Made by a program: the position numbers and the translations under genes. From assembly GCA_947258825.1 (NCBI GenBank), contig CAMYJX010000007.1:1-53315 (forward strand): a stretch of DNA of 53,315 bases, read 5' to 3'. Shown here piece by piece: positions 16,572 through 24,627 of the stretch. This DNA comes from an uncultured Pseudomonadales bacterium. GTDB lineage: Bacteria > Pseudomonadota > Gammaproteobacteria > Pseudomonadales > Azotimanducaceae. Below the pieces are notes generated by a model that worked only from the letters and a program-made list of their open reading frames with translations, was not told where the DNA came from and ran no database searches. Numbering within the stretch: the stretch's first letter is position 1; every line of letters begins with the position of its first letter.

Positions 16572-17297
16572 TTGCCTGAATCCATAGGCCCTCCGCCCGG
16601 TTTCTACATGCTGCTTGAAGCCCGCCTCGCGGCGGAAGCTTCTGCCTTGATGCTGCAGCTGCCGATGCTACGTCTGCTGGAGCCTTCAGGAAAAGGCCCG
16701 GTGATGGTGCTCCCGGGGTTCATGGCCGACGACAACCTTACCTGGCTGCTGCGTCGTTTTCTCGAAGGCCAGGGCTACCGTGTCTACCCCTGGGGTCTGG
16801 GTGTGAACCGCGGTCCCATGATGCAGTACCTGCCGACAATTCTCGAGTCCCTGGAGCGAATCTGCGACCAGCACGGGGCCGCGCCCAGCATTGTTGGCTG
16901 GAGCCGCGGTGGCGTGCTGGCCAGGGAAGCGGCGCGGGATCGTCCCGACTTTGTCAGATCCATCGTCACGCTGGGCAGCCCCGTTCGCGGCGGCGTTCAT
17001 GGCACCAGCATCGGCCGGTGGGTGACGCAGCAGACGGGCATGACCCCGGAACAGATACGCCAGACGTTGCGTGAGCGACAGCAGAGGCTCATCGAGACGC
17101 CCATTACTGCCATTTACTCCAAAACCGACGGCGTCGTCTCCTGGCAGGCGTGCGTCGACGATCTGAATCCCAAGGTCACCCACGTGGAGGTGCCCAGTTC
17201 CCACGTCGGGCTGGTAGTGAACTCCGCCGTCTATCGCCAGACCGCTCGGGCTCTGGCTCCCCGTCACGGCAGATCCGAAACTCCGGCTGACCGCTGA
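16572..17297 (+). CDS. Alpha/beta hydrolase (lipase-like), paralogue of the 17766-18611 gene
   Basis: Core elements are VMVLPGFMADD (oxyanion region near residue 37), the nucleophile elbow GWSRGG, GSPVRGGVHG, SKTDGVVSW (acid) and VPSSHVGLV (His). The TTG at 16572 is preferred because GGAAAG lies 5 nt upstream and the PPPGFYMLLEARL segment looks coding; the ATG at 16608 is the alternative. The whole layout matches the hydrolase on the opposite strand at 17766-18611, so the two flank phaR as inverted paralogues. Given the PHA/wax genes nearby, a role in acyl-ester or PHA turnover is plausible but unproven. Confidence 0.8.
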   Translation: MPESIGPPPGFYMLLEARLAAEASALMLQLPMLRLLEPSGKGPVMVLPGFMADDNLTWLLRRFLEGQGYRVYPWGLGVNRGPMMQYLPTILESLERICDQHGAAPSIVGWSRGGVLAREAARDRPDFVRSIVTLGSPVRGGVHGTSIGRWVTQQTGMTPEQIRQTLRERQQRLIETPITAIYSKTDGVVSWQACVDDLNPKVTHVEVPSSHVGLVVNSAVYRQTARALAPRHGRSETPADR

Positions 17298-17314
17298 AAT
17301 TTCGCCCTGCGGGC

Positions 17315-17752
17315 TCAGGAACTCTCGTTGGTATCCTTTTCCTGTTTGCGTCTCGGCTCGCCGAACGTGCGTTCCATGGTCTGGCGCATGATGTTGAACG
17401 GGTTGAGGTCTGACATCTCCCGCACCCGCTTGCGGAACTGATCCTGATAGTCCAGAAAGGTAAGTATGCTCTGCTCGATGTAGCGTGAGACGATGTTGCC
17501 AGCGTTGTGGCCGTAGAAGCGGATAATCTGCTCGATCGCCCGGTTGGTCAGCACGGGCTCGTGGCCCTCGGCTTCCTGCTCCGTGAGAATTTGCAGCAGC
17601 ACGGATCGGGTTATGTCGGCGCTGTCTTTACTATCTATAACGTGGATGCTGTCACCCTTGGTGATCATCCGTCTGACGTCTTCCACCGTCACGTATTTGG
17701 AATCGGTCAGGTCGTATAAGCGTCGGTTCGGGTACTTTTTCAGCTCTCGCAC
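17315..17752 (-). CDS. phaR: Polyhydroxyalkanoate synthesis regulator PhaR
   Basis: PhaR is a DNA- and PHA-binding repressor that switches on phasin genes when granules form. The N-terminal DNA-binding domain is clear: ELKKYPNRRLYDLTDSKYVT, VEDVRRMITKGDSIHVIDSK. The following accumulation domain is SVLLQILTEQEAEGHEPVLT with FYGHNAGNIVSRYIEQSI. The GTG at 17752 is the likely start because TAAGGA lies 6 nt upstream; a longer open frame to 17911 overlaps the preceding hydrolase and is not conserved. It starts 13 nt after the hydrolase stop, so the two are co-transcribed. Confidence 0.9.
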   Translation of the reverse strand: MRELKKYPNRRLYDLTDSKYVTVEDVRRMITKGDSIHVIDSKDSADITRSVLLQILTEQEAEGHEPVLTNRAIEQIIRFYGHNAGNIVSRYIEQSILTFLDYQDQFRKRVREMSDLNPFNIMRQTMERTFGEPRRKQEKDTNESS

Positions 17753-17765
17753 GAGTTTCCTTAGG

Positions 17766-18611
17766 TTAGGCTCTGGTTTTGAAGTAACAGCTTGCGCGTT
17801 GCTCGCGCTCTGGAGATTTTTGCTCAGGCGTTGGGAATACCAGCGATCGCCATCCCCAGTTGCGCTTGAACGGCTGCCATCGTCCTTCCGGCTGCGCGAG
17901 CCGGTCCGCAATCACATGGAATACTGCGGGGTTCATCGCCATGCCGGAATGGCTGCCGACGATTTCGATATTCTCCGCCTGTTCGCCGGAATATTCCAGG
18001 CACGCCGACCAGTGGACAACACCGTCCGATTTGCTGTAGACGGCAGTGCAGGGGACGGGCGGCGGCTGCTTGGGCAACCTCTGCATCTGATCGCGCATCT
18101 GGTCCTGGTCCATGCCCGACATGTAGCGGAACAGGCGCCCCACGAGCGCGTTCGTGGTCTCAGGCCCGGTGGAGGAGAACGGGCTGCCGAGGGTAATGAC
18201 CTGACGGACTTGCGGGCCGAACTGGTGCGCCAGTTCTCGTGCGAAAACGCCTCCCAGGCTCTGGCCCACGATAGTAATCTTGCGCTCGTGCTCACGTGTC
18301 AAGGCATAGAAACGCCGAACCAGCTGCTCCTGAAGATCGAAGCTGCCGGTATTCTGCCCCAGCTGCCAGGCTATCGACTGGTAGCCGACGCGGCTGAGAA
18401 ATCTACGCAGCATGACGGTGGATTCATCGCCGGCGGTAAACCCGGGAAGAACCAGCACCGGATGGCCGTCCCCGCGGGGCGCGCTGCCCAGCAATGGCCA
18501 GCTGCAGGCAAGAGATGAGATTTCCAGCAGCACCCTCGGCAGCTCGGCTGCCGAGTGCCAGGCGGACGGTCCCTTGCCCCGGTGCGCTTCGACATCTAGT
18601 TGCTCGTACAC
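17766..18611 (-). CDS. Alpha/beta hydrolase upstream of phaR
   Basis: 281 residues with GTG start. Motifs are VLVLPGFTAGDESTVMLRRF, the nucleophile elbow GQSLGGVFAREL, TLGSPFSS, SKSDGVVHWSAC (acid) and GSHSGMAMN (His). It aligns by eye along its length with the 16572 gene, but has an extra Arg/Pro-rich C-terminal tail (WGWRSLVFPTPEQKSPERE). Co-transcribed with phaR. Possible roles are esterase, PHA or wax-ester depolymerase, or acyltransferase-like lipase; the sequence does not decide. Confidence 0.8.
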   Translation of the reverse strand: MYEQLDVEAHRGKGPSAWHSAAELPRVLLEISSLACSWPLLGSAPRGDGHPVLVLPGFTAGDESTVMLRRFLSRVGYQSIAWQLGQNTGSFDLQEQLVRRFYALTREHERKITIVGQSLGGVFARELAHQFGPQVRQVITLGSPFSSTGPETTNALVGRLFRYMSGMDQDQMRDQMQRLPKQPPPVPCTAVYSKSDGVVHWSACLEYSGEQAENIEIVGSHSGMAMNPAVFHVIADRLAQPEGRWQPFKRNWGWRSLVFPTPEQKSPEREQRASCYFKTRA

Positions 18612-19000
18612 GTCGCCACCATCAAGTGTGTTACCGAAGTGTCACCAAGAAGCTTAGGGTGGTCAACGGGTTTTTTGTTGCGTTGCGGAAGTGTCCGGCT
18701 CGAAGCTTTTCATCGAAATATTCGAAGTTGCGCATCGCAAAAAAAGATCTGCTAAGTCATTGATTTGTCACGGTGGATGGATAGACTGCGTGTCCTTCAA
18801 GTACCCGGGAGCCGGGAATCGCACTAGAGGTGTGCGGCACCTCGGAGATCGCACTAAAGGCGAGCGCCGAACGTCGCCAAGTTGGTTAAAAACACTCTTA
18901 AATACAGAAGGTTAGATGAATTTCCGGTTTGGCACAGTGATTGCTGTACCTTAATCGGACTTACTTTTGCTTCACATTCGCAACACAAGGGAACTATATC
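18612..19000. other. Divergent control region between hydrolase-phaR and the wax-ester synthase
   Basis: No gene. It contains a T-rich segment near 18670, hairpins CCCGG-GAG-CCGGG (18804-18816) and GAGGTG-TGCGG-CACCTC (18827-18843), and a duplicated ATCGCACTAAAGG-like element (about 18819-18831 and 18848-18860). These lie 70-140 bp upstream of the sigma-54 promoter, where an enhancer-binding protein would sit. Confidence 0.5.
18930..18945 (+). promoter_or_regulatory. Sigma-54 (RpoN) promoter of the wax-ester synthase gene
   Basis: TGGCAC-N5-TTGCT matches the -24/-12 consensus exactly, with GG (18931-18932) and GC (18943-18944) separated by the required 10 bp. Predicted transcription start is near 18956, leaving about 45 nt before the GTG at 19001. 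This implies activation by an enhancer-binding protein, perhaps nitrogen-linked. Confidence 0.8.
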
Positions 19001-20554
19001 GTGCATAAGCTGGCCGCTCTGGATGCCGCCTTCCTTTACAACGAAACTGACCGCAGCCCACAGCACGTGGCGTCTGTGCAGGTGATCGAGTTGCCGGAGG
19101 GCGGCAACGAAACCCGATTCATTGCCGATCTCAAGCAACTGGCGATGAGCCGCATTCACCTCATTCCTTACTTCACGAACAAGCTGCAGTTCGTCCCTTT
19201 CAACCTCGATCACCCGGTCTGGGTTCGGGACGACAAATTCGACATCGACCGGCACATCCTCCGAGTCGAGGTCGATGCGCCTGGGGGTCGCCAGGAGATG
19301 GAAGCCAAGATCGCCGAGCTGCACGGGCAGACCATGGACCGCAGCAAGCCGCTCTGGGAGCTCTGGGTGCTGACTGGCCTGCAGGGGGGGCGAGTTGCCT
19401 TCTACAACCGCTCGCATCACTCCGCCCTTGATGGCGTCTCCGGACAGGCGGCAATGGCGGCATTTATGGATAACACGCCTGAGCCCCAGACGGTAGAGCC
19501 GGCGCCTGAAGGCTTTTTCCGAGGTGCTGGACCCAGAGCGGCCGGTGAGTTGATGGCCAGTGCTTTCGAAAACTTCATGAAATCTCAGATTCGACAGGCG
19601 AGCAAGGCACTTTCCCACCTCGACACCACAACCCGGCTCTTGCAGCGGACCATAGATCCCAGCAAGGGGTTGGGCGCGGCGACCGAGGGCGCGCCGCGTA
19701 CGCGCTTCAATCAGTCCGTCCATGCCACACGCTCCTACGCAACGGGCGAGCTGCCCCTGGGTGAGGTCAAGGCCATCGGTAAGGTCACCGGCACGACGGT
19801 CAACGACGTCTTCCTGGCCATTTGCGGCGGCGCCCTGAGACGTTACCTGAGCCGATTGAACGAGCTTCCAGAACGGCCGATGGTAGCCGGGTGTCCAGTT
19901 TCCCTTCGCAAGCCCGGAGATACCGCGCTCAACAACCAGGTTGCCATGATGATGGTAGCCTGTGCCACGGACGAGCCGGATCCGATCAAGCGGCTGCTCA
20001 AGACGGCGCGATCTTCCGCGCAGGCGAAGGGGCTCATCGCCGACGTATCCGGCAGCTACGATGCGGATATTTCGCTACCGGGGCTTCCGGCTCTGATGAC
20101 CGGGGCCCTCAGGATGGCGGAATCGGCCAGTATCGCGGACCTGTCTGCCACCCCGCTGCCCTGTAACCTGGTCGTATCCAATGTTCCGGGTCCCCGCGAG
20201 ACCCTGTATGCCGTCGGTGGGCGCATGCTGACCCATTATCCCGTGTCTATCCCGGCGCACAGCCAGGCGGTGAACATCACCGTGCAGAGTTACACGGACC
20301 AGATGTACTTCTCGATCACCGGCTGCGCAGCGGCGTTACCGGATGCTGACAAGTTGCGTGACGATATGCTGGCGGCCTTTGTGGAGCTCAAGGATCGTCT
20401 GCTTGAAACGGCGCCGGCAAGGCTTCAGGCGCGGCAGCGTTCCGGGGTATCGCAAAAGGCTTCAGCCGCGCAACGAGCCTCAGCCCCGGCCGGCCGTAAA
20501 AAGCTGGGCCATGAGGAGGCCGCAAGCACATCTGACTCCAGTCGGGCGGCCTGA
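19001..20554 (+). CDS. Wax ester synthase / diacylglycerol acyltransferase (WS/DGAT)
   Basis: Transfers acyl groups from acyl-CoA to fatty alcohols or diacylglycerol, making storage wax esters or triacylglycerol at the membrane. The catalytic HHSALDG (HHxxxDG) is at residues 139-145. Other family blocks are LAALDAAFLYNE, LWELWVLTGLQGGRVAFY, TVNDVFLAICGGALRRYL and SNVPGPRETLY. Length of 517 residues fits, with a Lys/Ala-rich C-terminal tail. The GTG at 19001 is preceded by AAGGGA at 8-nt spacing; the ATG at 18941 overlaps the sigma-54 -12 element and cannot be the start. Downstream phasin, reductase and PHA synthase genes suggest shared storage control. Confidence 0.93.
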   Translation: MHKLAALDAAFLYNETDRSPQHVASVQVIELPEGGNETRFIADLKQLAMSRIHLIPYFTNKLQFVPFNLDHPVWVRDDKFDIDRHILRVEVDAPGGRQEMEAKIAELHGQTMDRSKPLWELWVLTGLQGGRVAFYNRSHHSALDGVSGQAAMAAFMDNTPEPQTVEPAPEGFFRGAGPRAAGELMASAFENFMKSQIRQASKALSHLDTTTRLLQRTIDPSKGLGAATEGAPRTRFNQSVHATRSYATGELPLGEVKAIGKVTGTTVNDVFLAICGGALRRYLSRLNELPERPMVAGCPVSLRKPGDTALNNQVAMMMVACATDEPDPIKRLLKTARSSAQAKGLIADVSGSYDADISLPGLPALMTGALRMAESASIADLSATPLPCNLVVSNVPGPRETLYAVGGRMLTHYPVSIPAHSQAVNITVQSYTDQMYFSITGCAAALPDADKLRDDMLAAFVELKDRLLETAPARLQARQRSGVSQKASAAQRASAPAGRKKLGHEEAASTSDSSRAA

Positions 20555-20588
20555 AGCAAGAAAAATGGTGCAGCGCGCAAAAAAGTGC

Positions 20589-20632
20589 TTGCATCGTAAT
20601 TTTGTGTGGTGCACAATTCTTTTGCAGTGCAA
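20589..20632 (+). promoter_or_regulatory. Phasin promoter with TGC/GCA dyads (candidate PhaR operators)
   Basis: TTGCAT (20589-20594), 17-bp spacer and CACAAT (20612-20617) make a plausible promoter. Two TGC/GCA-rich inverted repeats overlap it: TTGTGTGGTGCACAA (20602-20616) and the perfect TTGCA-G-TGCAA (20622-20632). PhaR of other bacteria binds TGC/GCA-rich dyads at phasin promoters, so these are likely its sites. Confidence 0.5.
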
Positions 20633-20691
20633 CAAATGACGTGTGATACGTCAGCCTGATTGCCCCGGAACCCAAACAAAGGAGCTAGAAT

Positions 20692-21024
20692 ATGAACCCG
20701 ATCGAAAGAGGAACCAAGCTGGGACGTGATCTGTTTGAGATCAATACCGACAGCCTGCGCAAGATTGCCGAGCTTTCTGCAGAGAACTTCAAGCGTTACA
20801 TGGAGCTGAACCAGGATTACCTGCAGAAGCTGCCGGAAGTGCGCGAGTTCAGCGCGTTCGTCGAGCTGCAGCGCGAGTACGGCCAGACCCTTTGGGAAGG
20901 CGTGCAGGACGACATGAAAGCCCGTGGCGAGATCGTGCGTGAAGCGGTAGAGCATTCCGGCAGCGCGCTGCGCGGTGTATTCAGCTCCGACGACGCTGAA
21001 GAGGCCGTAGAAGCGGCAGCCTGA
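20692..21024 (+). CDS. Phasin family protein
   Basis: A 110-residue amphipathic, almost entirely helical protein (LFEINTDSLRKIAELSAENF, MELNQDYLQKLPEVREFSAF) ending in an acidic/alanine tail. This is the Phasin_2 pattern; phasins coat PHA granules and may also stabilise other storage lipids. AAAGGAG gives a strong ribosome site 7 nt before the ATG. It has its own promoter with candidate PhaR operators and its own terminator, fitting very high, regulated expression. Confidence 0.88.
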   Translation: MNPIERGTKLGRDLFEINTDSLRKIAELSAENFKRYMELNQDYLQKLPEVREFSAFVELQREYGQTLWEGVQDDMKARGEIVREAVEHSGSALRGVFSSDDAEEAVEAAA

Positions 21025-21090
21025 TAAGGGCCCAGCACCTCGGTTAGCGGCCAGAAGAAGAATTCTCGGCGGCCAACCGATTCGAGATCA

Positions 21091-21126
21091 GGGTCTGCGA
21101 TTCTCAGGGAGTTGCAGGCCCTTTTT
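21091..21126 (+). terminator. Intrinsic terminator after phasin gene
   Basis: GGGTCTGC (21091-21098) pairs with GCAGGCCC (21114-21121), eight pairs including one G-T, followed by TTTTT at 21122-21126. Confidence 0.8.
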
Positions 21127-21190
21127 CGTTCCTGAGCCTGTTGAATGGCCAACCAGAGGAACACAATAAATCAACTAGAGGTAATTCACA

Positions 21191-22003
21191 TTGGCTAAAC
21201 CCGTTGCTCTGATTACCGGCGCCTCTGCGGGTATCGGTTACGAATTGGCAAAGGTCTTCGCGGAAAACGGCTACGATCTTGTCGTCAGCGCCCGTCGGGA
21301 GGAGCGCCTCCGGCAGCTTGCAGAAGAGCTCAGCCCCTTATGTTCGGTAGACATCGTCGTGGCCGACCTGGGCAAGGCTCGGGGTCCGTCGACGCTGGTC
21401 GAGGCGATTACAAAGCTCGGCAAACCCATTGAGGTTCTGGTCAACAACGCCGGCAGCGCAGCCTCCGGTCCATTTCAGTCGCTGAAGCGGTCTCAGGTCA
21501 AGACGCTGTTGCAGCTCAACATCCGGGCACTTACCGAGCTCACCTATGAGCTGCTGCCCGACATGATCGCGCGAAAATCCGGCAAGATTCTCAATGTGGC
21601 TTCGGTGGTGTCGTTTCAGCCTGTTCCCGGATTGTCACTCTACGCGGCCAGCAAGGCGTTTGTCTTGTCGCTCACCGAAAGCCTCTCTGAAGATCTCAAA
21701 GGCACCGGCGTTACCGCGACCGCACTGTGCCCGGGGCCGACGCGCACCGAAATGGTGTCGGATATCCAGAACATGGAACTGGCCGGTCCGTTCATGTCCG
21801 ACGCGCGACAGGTTGCCCAGGAAGGCTTTCGAGCCTGCATGAATGGTGAGGTGCTCAGGGTCCCTGGCCTGATGAATCAGGCGATGGTTGCCTGGACTCA
21901 GTACCAACCGCGCTGGCTTGTGCGTTTCTTCTCCGGGTTGGCGGCCCGAAACTCATTCAACTCGGTTAAGATGGGAGAGACCAAACAGTCGATGGCGGAG
22001 TAA
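21191..22003 (+). CDS. Short-chain dehydrogenase/reductase (PHA-cluster type)
   Basis: A classical SDR of 270 residues. The nucleotide-binding TGASAGIG, NNAG, the catalytic Ser in NVASVVSF and YAASK (Tyr-x3-Lys) are all present, followed by CPGPTRTEM. Cofactor preference is probably NADPH because SARREERL follows strand 2 with basic residues. The TTG start at 21191 has AGAGGT about 9 nt upstream. It ends 9 nt before phaC, so they are co-transcribed. It may reduce 3-ketoacyl-CoA to the (R)-3-hydroxyacyl-CoA used by PhaC, but DltE-like SDRs of this type have many substrates. Confidence 0.85.
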   Translation: MAKPVALITGASAGIGYELAKVFAENGYDLVVSARREERLRQLAEELSPLCSVDIVVADLGKARGPSTLVEAITKLGKPIEVLVNNAGSAASGPFQSLKRSQVKTLLQLNIRALTELTYELLPDMIARKSGKILNVASVVSFQPVPGLSLYAASKAFVLSLTESLSEDLKGTGVTATALCPGPTRTEMVSDIQNMELAGPFMSDARQVAQEGFRACMNGEVLRVPGLMNQAMVAWTQYQPRWLVRFFSGLAARNSFNSVKMGETKQSMAE

Positions 22004-22012
22004 CGCACAACG

Positions 22013-23719
22013 ATGAGCAGCGAAAAGAAACAGGACGCTACCCCGGGCAACCCGCCAATGGACGATCTGGCCGAAAGCATGGAAGGCATGGCTGCAGCTT
22101 CTGCCTTCGGGGTGGATGCCCGATCCATCATAGATGCCTGGGGCACCATTCTCAGCGAAGCCAGCGCGCAGCCGAGGGCTGTTGTCGAAGCCGGAGGCCA
22201 CCTGCTCTCGCAGATGGCGCAGATCATGCTGGGTGGAAGCGACATCACACCCGATCCCAAAGACAAGCGGTTCGCTGACACGGCCTGGGCAGAAAACCCC
22301 ATCTTCCGTCGCGTCGGTCAGTCTTACCTGGCCTGGACCCGGTCGTTGGACGATTGGCTGGACCGATCGGGGCTGGAAGGCATCGATCGCGAACGGGCGA
22401 GATTCGTGCTGGATGCCGCCAAAGACGTCACCGCGCCGGTGAACAATCTTCTAAGCAATCCCCAGGCGCTGCGACAGGCGGTAGAGACTCGGGGCAGCAG
22501 CGTCTTCAATGGAATGAAGAACTTCTTTGATGATCTTCGGCACAATCACGGCTATCCGGCAGCCGCGGACAGACACGCCTATGTGGTGGGTGAGGACGTT
22601 GCCGCCTCCGAAGGCGCCGTGGTGCACCGCACGGAACTGTTTGAGCTGATTCAGTACCGACCCAAGACGGCCAAGGTGTCTCCCATCCCGTTGCTGTACG
22701 TTTTCAGCCAGGTAAACCGTTTCTATCTCGGCGATCTTACGCCGGATCGAAGCCTGTTTCAGCGTCTGCTCGAAGCGGGCATTCCGGTCTTTGCCGTCAG
22801 TTGGAAGAACCCGACCGAGGCCGAGCGAGACTGGAATCTGGATACCTATGCGGACGGCGTCATCGATGCCATCAGGGTCATTCGTCAGATCACAAGAAGG
22901 GACAAGGTCCATCTGATGGGCCTTTGCGCCGGCGGGCTTGTGTCGGCGGCCGCAGCCGGCGTTCTGGCAGCCAGGGACAACGACTGGATAGATACCCTGT
23001 CGCTTTTTGTCAACGTGCTGGATTTCCGGCCCGACGACAGCGACTTCGGTCTCTTCGTTTCAGAACGTTCCGTGGACGCACAAAAAGCAATGGTGCGCTC
23101 CCGTGGGGTCTTTGGCGAGCGCAACGTCTTCGAGATGTTCGCGCTGCTGCGTATCGAAGAAAACATCATGAGTTTCTTCCGCAGCAACTACCTGATGGGC
23201 GAATCGCCGATCAAGCATCCGCTGCTGTTCTGGTCCATTGACTACACCCGCGTGCCTGCGGAAATGCAGTGCGATTTCCTCGACCTGTCTCAGTACAATC
23301 AGATCGCCAAGAAAGAGAAGCGCATCCTGGGCAAACGGATAGATCTTTCGAAGATCAAGTATCCGGTCTATCTGATGGCGGGGTCCACGGACCACATCAC
23401 GCCCTGGAAAGCCTGCTATCGGAGCAGCCAGCTCTTCGGCGGGGACGTTACCTTCGTTCTGACCAATCAGAACCACACCCAGACCATCAGCGGGCGGCTG
23501 GACAACCGGCATCTGCGCTACTGGATTCCCAAAAAGCTGCCAGCGGACCCGGAAGCGGCGTTGCAGACTGCCGACGAGCACGCGGGCTCCTGGACGTTCC
23601 ATTGGATCGATTGGCTCAACGGGCGCTACGAGGAGCCGGTGAACGCGCCGAAGAAGCTGGGCTCGAAGAAGCACCCGGTCGTTCAGCCGGCTCCCGGTCT
23701 CTACGTGCTGGAATCCTGA
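22013..23719 (+). CDS. phaC: Polyhydroxyalkanoate synthase
   Basis: Polymerises (R)-3-hydroxyacyl-CoA into PHA at the granule surface. The lipase-like box is GLCAGG with catalytic Cys305; Asp460 (STDHITPW) and His488 (NQNHTQT) complete the triad. Other family elements are IPLLYVFSQVNRFYLGDL, SWKNPTEAERDW and the conserved Trp/Tyr-rich SSQLFGG region. The 568-residue length and the DHITPWKACYRSSQLFGG block look closer to class II (medium-chain) than class I enzymes; confirming this needs a phylogeny. Translationally close to the SDR gene. Confidence 0.93.
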   Translation: MSSEKKQDATPGNPPMDDLAESMEGMAAASAFGVDARSIIDAWGTILSEASAQPRAVVEAGGHLLSQMAQIMLGGSDITPDPKDKRFADTAWAENPIFRRVGQSYLAWTRSLDDWLDRSGLEGIDRERARFVLDAAKDVTAPVNNLLSNPQALRQAVETRGSSVFNGMKNFFDDLRHNHGYPAAADRHAYVVGEDVAASEGAVVHRTELFELIQYRPKTAKVSPIPLLYVFSQVNRFYLGDLTPDRSLFQRLLEAGIPVFAVSWKNPTEAERDWNLDTYADGVIDAIRVIRQITRRDKVHLMGLCAGGLVSAAAAGVLAARDNDWIDTLSLFVNVLDFRPDDSDFGLFVSERSVDAQKAMVRSRGVFGERNVFEMFALLRIEENIMSFFRSNYLMGESPIKHPLLFWSIDYTRVPAEMQCDFLDLSQYNQIAKKEKRILGKRIDLSKIKYPVYLMAGSTDHITPWKACYRSSQLFGGDVTFVLTNQNHTQTISGRLDNRHLRYWIPKKLPADPEAALQTADEHAGSWTFHWIDWLNGRYEEPVNAPKKLGSKKHPVVQPAPGLYVLES

Positions 23720-23733
23720 CCCGCGGGCAGGCT

Positions 23734-24627
23734 TCAGAGGATGCGTACTGCCAGCACGTCGCAGTTCGCGCCGTGAATGACGGCGTTGGCAGTTGAGCCG
23801 AGCAGCAGTTCGACGCCGTGCTTGCCATGGGTACCCACGACGAGCATGTCGCTGCCCAGCTCCGTAACCATGTCGTGGATCTCGACCGACGGCGCGCCAT
23901 GGCGTACCAGCGTATCCGCCTCGCTCAAACCACGCTCTCTGGCCAACCCGGCAAGCCGGGCGCGCGCCTGCTGATCAGCCTCGTGTTCGAACTGGAGGCC
24001 AACGTCAGACAGGGTGGTGGGATTGATTCCCGAGTACGCGTGTTGAAACGGCTTGATGACGTGGCCGATCTTCAGATTCGCGTTCTCCTGAGCGCTGACC
24101 AGCTCGGCGACGTCCAGAACCTGATCGGTTTCCGCGGACAGGTCTACGGCGGCCAGCACGCACTGGTACTTCTGATCAGCCGGTTTTGCCTCGACGCCTT
24201 CGCCCGGCACCCGGACGGCCAGCACGTTGCACTGGGTGCCATGCAGCACGGCGTTGGCGGTGGAGCCGAGCAGGAGACGAATGCCGTGGCGACCGTGGGT
24301 ACCCAGGACCACCAGATCGTGGCCATGCTCTTCGGCATGTCGCTGTATCAGCGTGGCCGCGTGACCCTCCAGCAGGCAATATTCTTTAACATTGAAGCGC
24401 TTACAGAGCTTATCTAAATACTCAGTAACCTCTTCGACAATCCGTTCGTGCAGATCGCCGATGAGGGCCAGGGTGGGGTCGCCGAGGTTGTAGAAGTGGC
24501 TCCGCTCCAGAACGTGAACCACCTCAATGGGAATGTCCGGCGCCAGCTGTCTGGCGCTTTCCAGCACGTAGGCGGCCGATTCCTCTTGGAGATCGACCGC
24601 GACCAGAACCTTTTTGAAAGTGCTCAT
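23734..24627 (-). CDS. Tandem universal stress protein (two UspA domains)
   Basis: 297 residues containing two UspA domains of about 145 residues each. Each ends with the ATP-binding pattern: domain 1 VVLGTHGRHGIRLLLGSTAN and domain 2 VVGTHGKHGVELLLGSTAN (G-x2-G-x9-G-S). The first domain begins KVLVAVDLQEESAAYVLESA. Tandem Usps of this sort (UspE-like) are soluble stress-response proteins. Its start overlaps the upstream alcohol dehydrogenase stop in an ATGA, so the two are coupled. It converges on phaC with a 14-nt gap. Confidence 0.9.
   Translation of the reverse strand: MSTFKKVLVAVDLQEESAAYVLESARQLAPDIPIEVVHVLERSHFYNLGDPTLALIGDLHERIVEEVTEYLDKLCKRFNVKEYCLLEGHAATLIQRHAEEHGHDLVVLGTHGRHGIRLLLGSTANAVLHGTQCNVLAVRVPGEGVEAKPADQKYQCVLAAVDLSAETDQVLDVAELVSAQENANLKIGHVIKPFQHAYSGINPTTLSDVGLQFEHEADQQARARLAGLARERGLSEADTLVRHGAPSVEIHDMVTELGSDMLVVGTHGKHGVELLLGSTANAVIHGANCDVLAVRIL

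Noticed and set aside
17753..17911. Longer PhaR start at 17911
   Set aside because: It would overlap the upstream hydrolase by about 145 nt, and the extra residues are unlike PhaR; GTG 17752 has a strong ribosome site and is only a few codons before the conserved YPNRRLYD.
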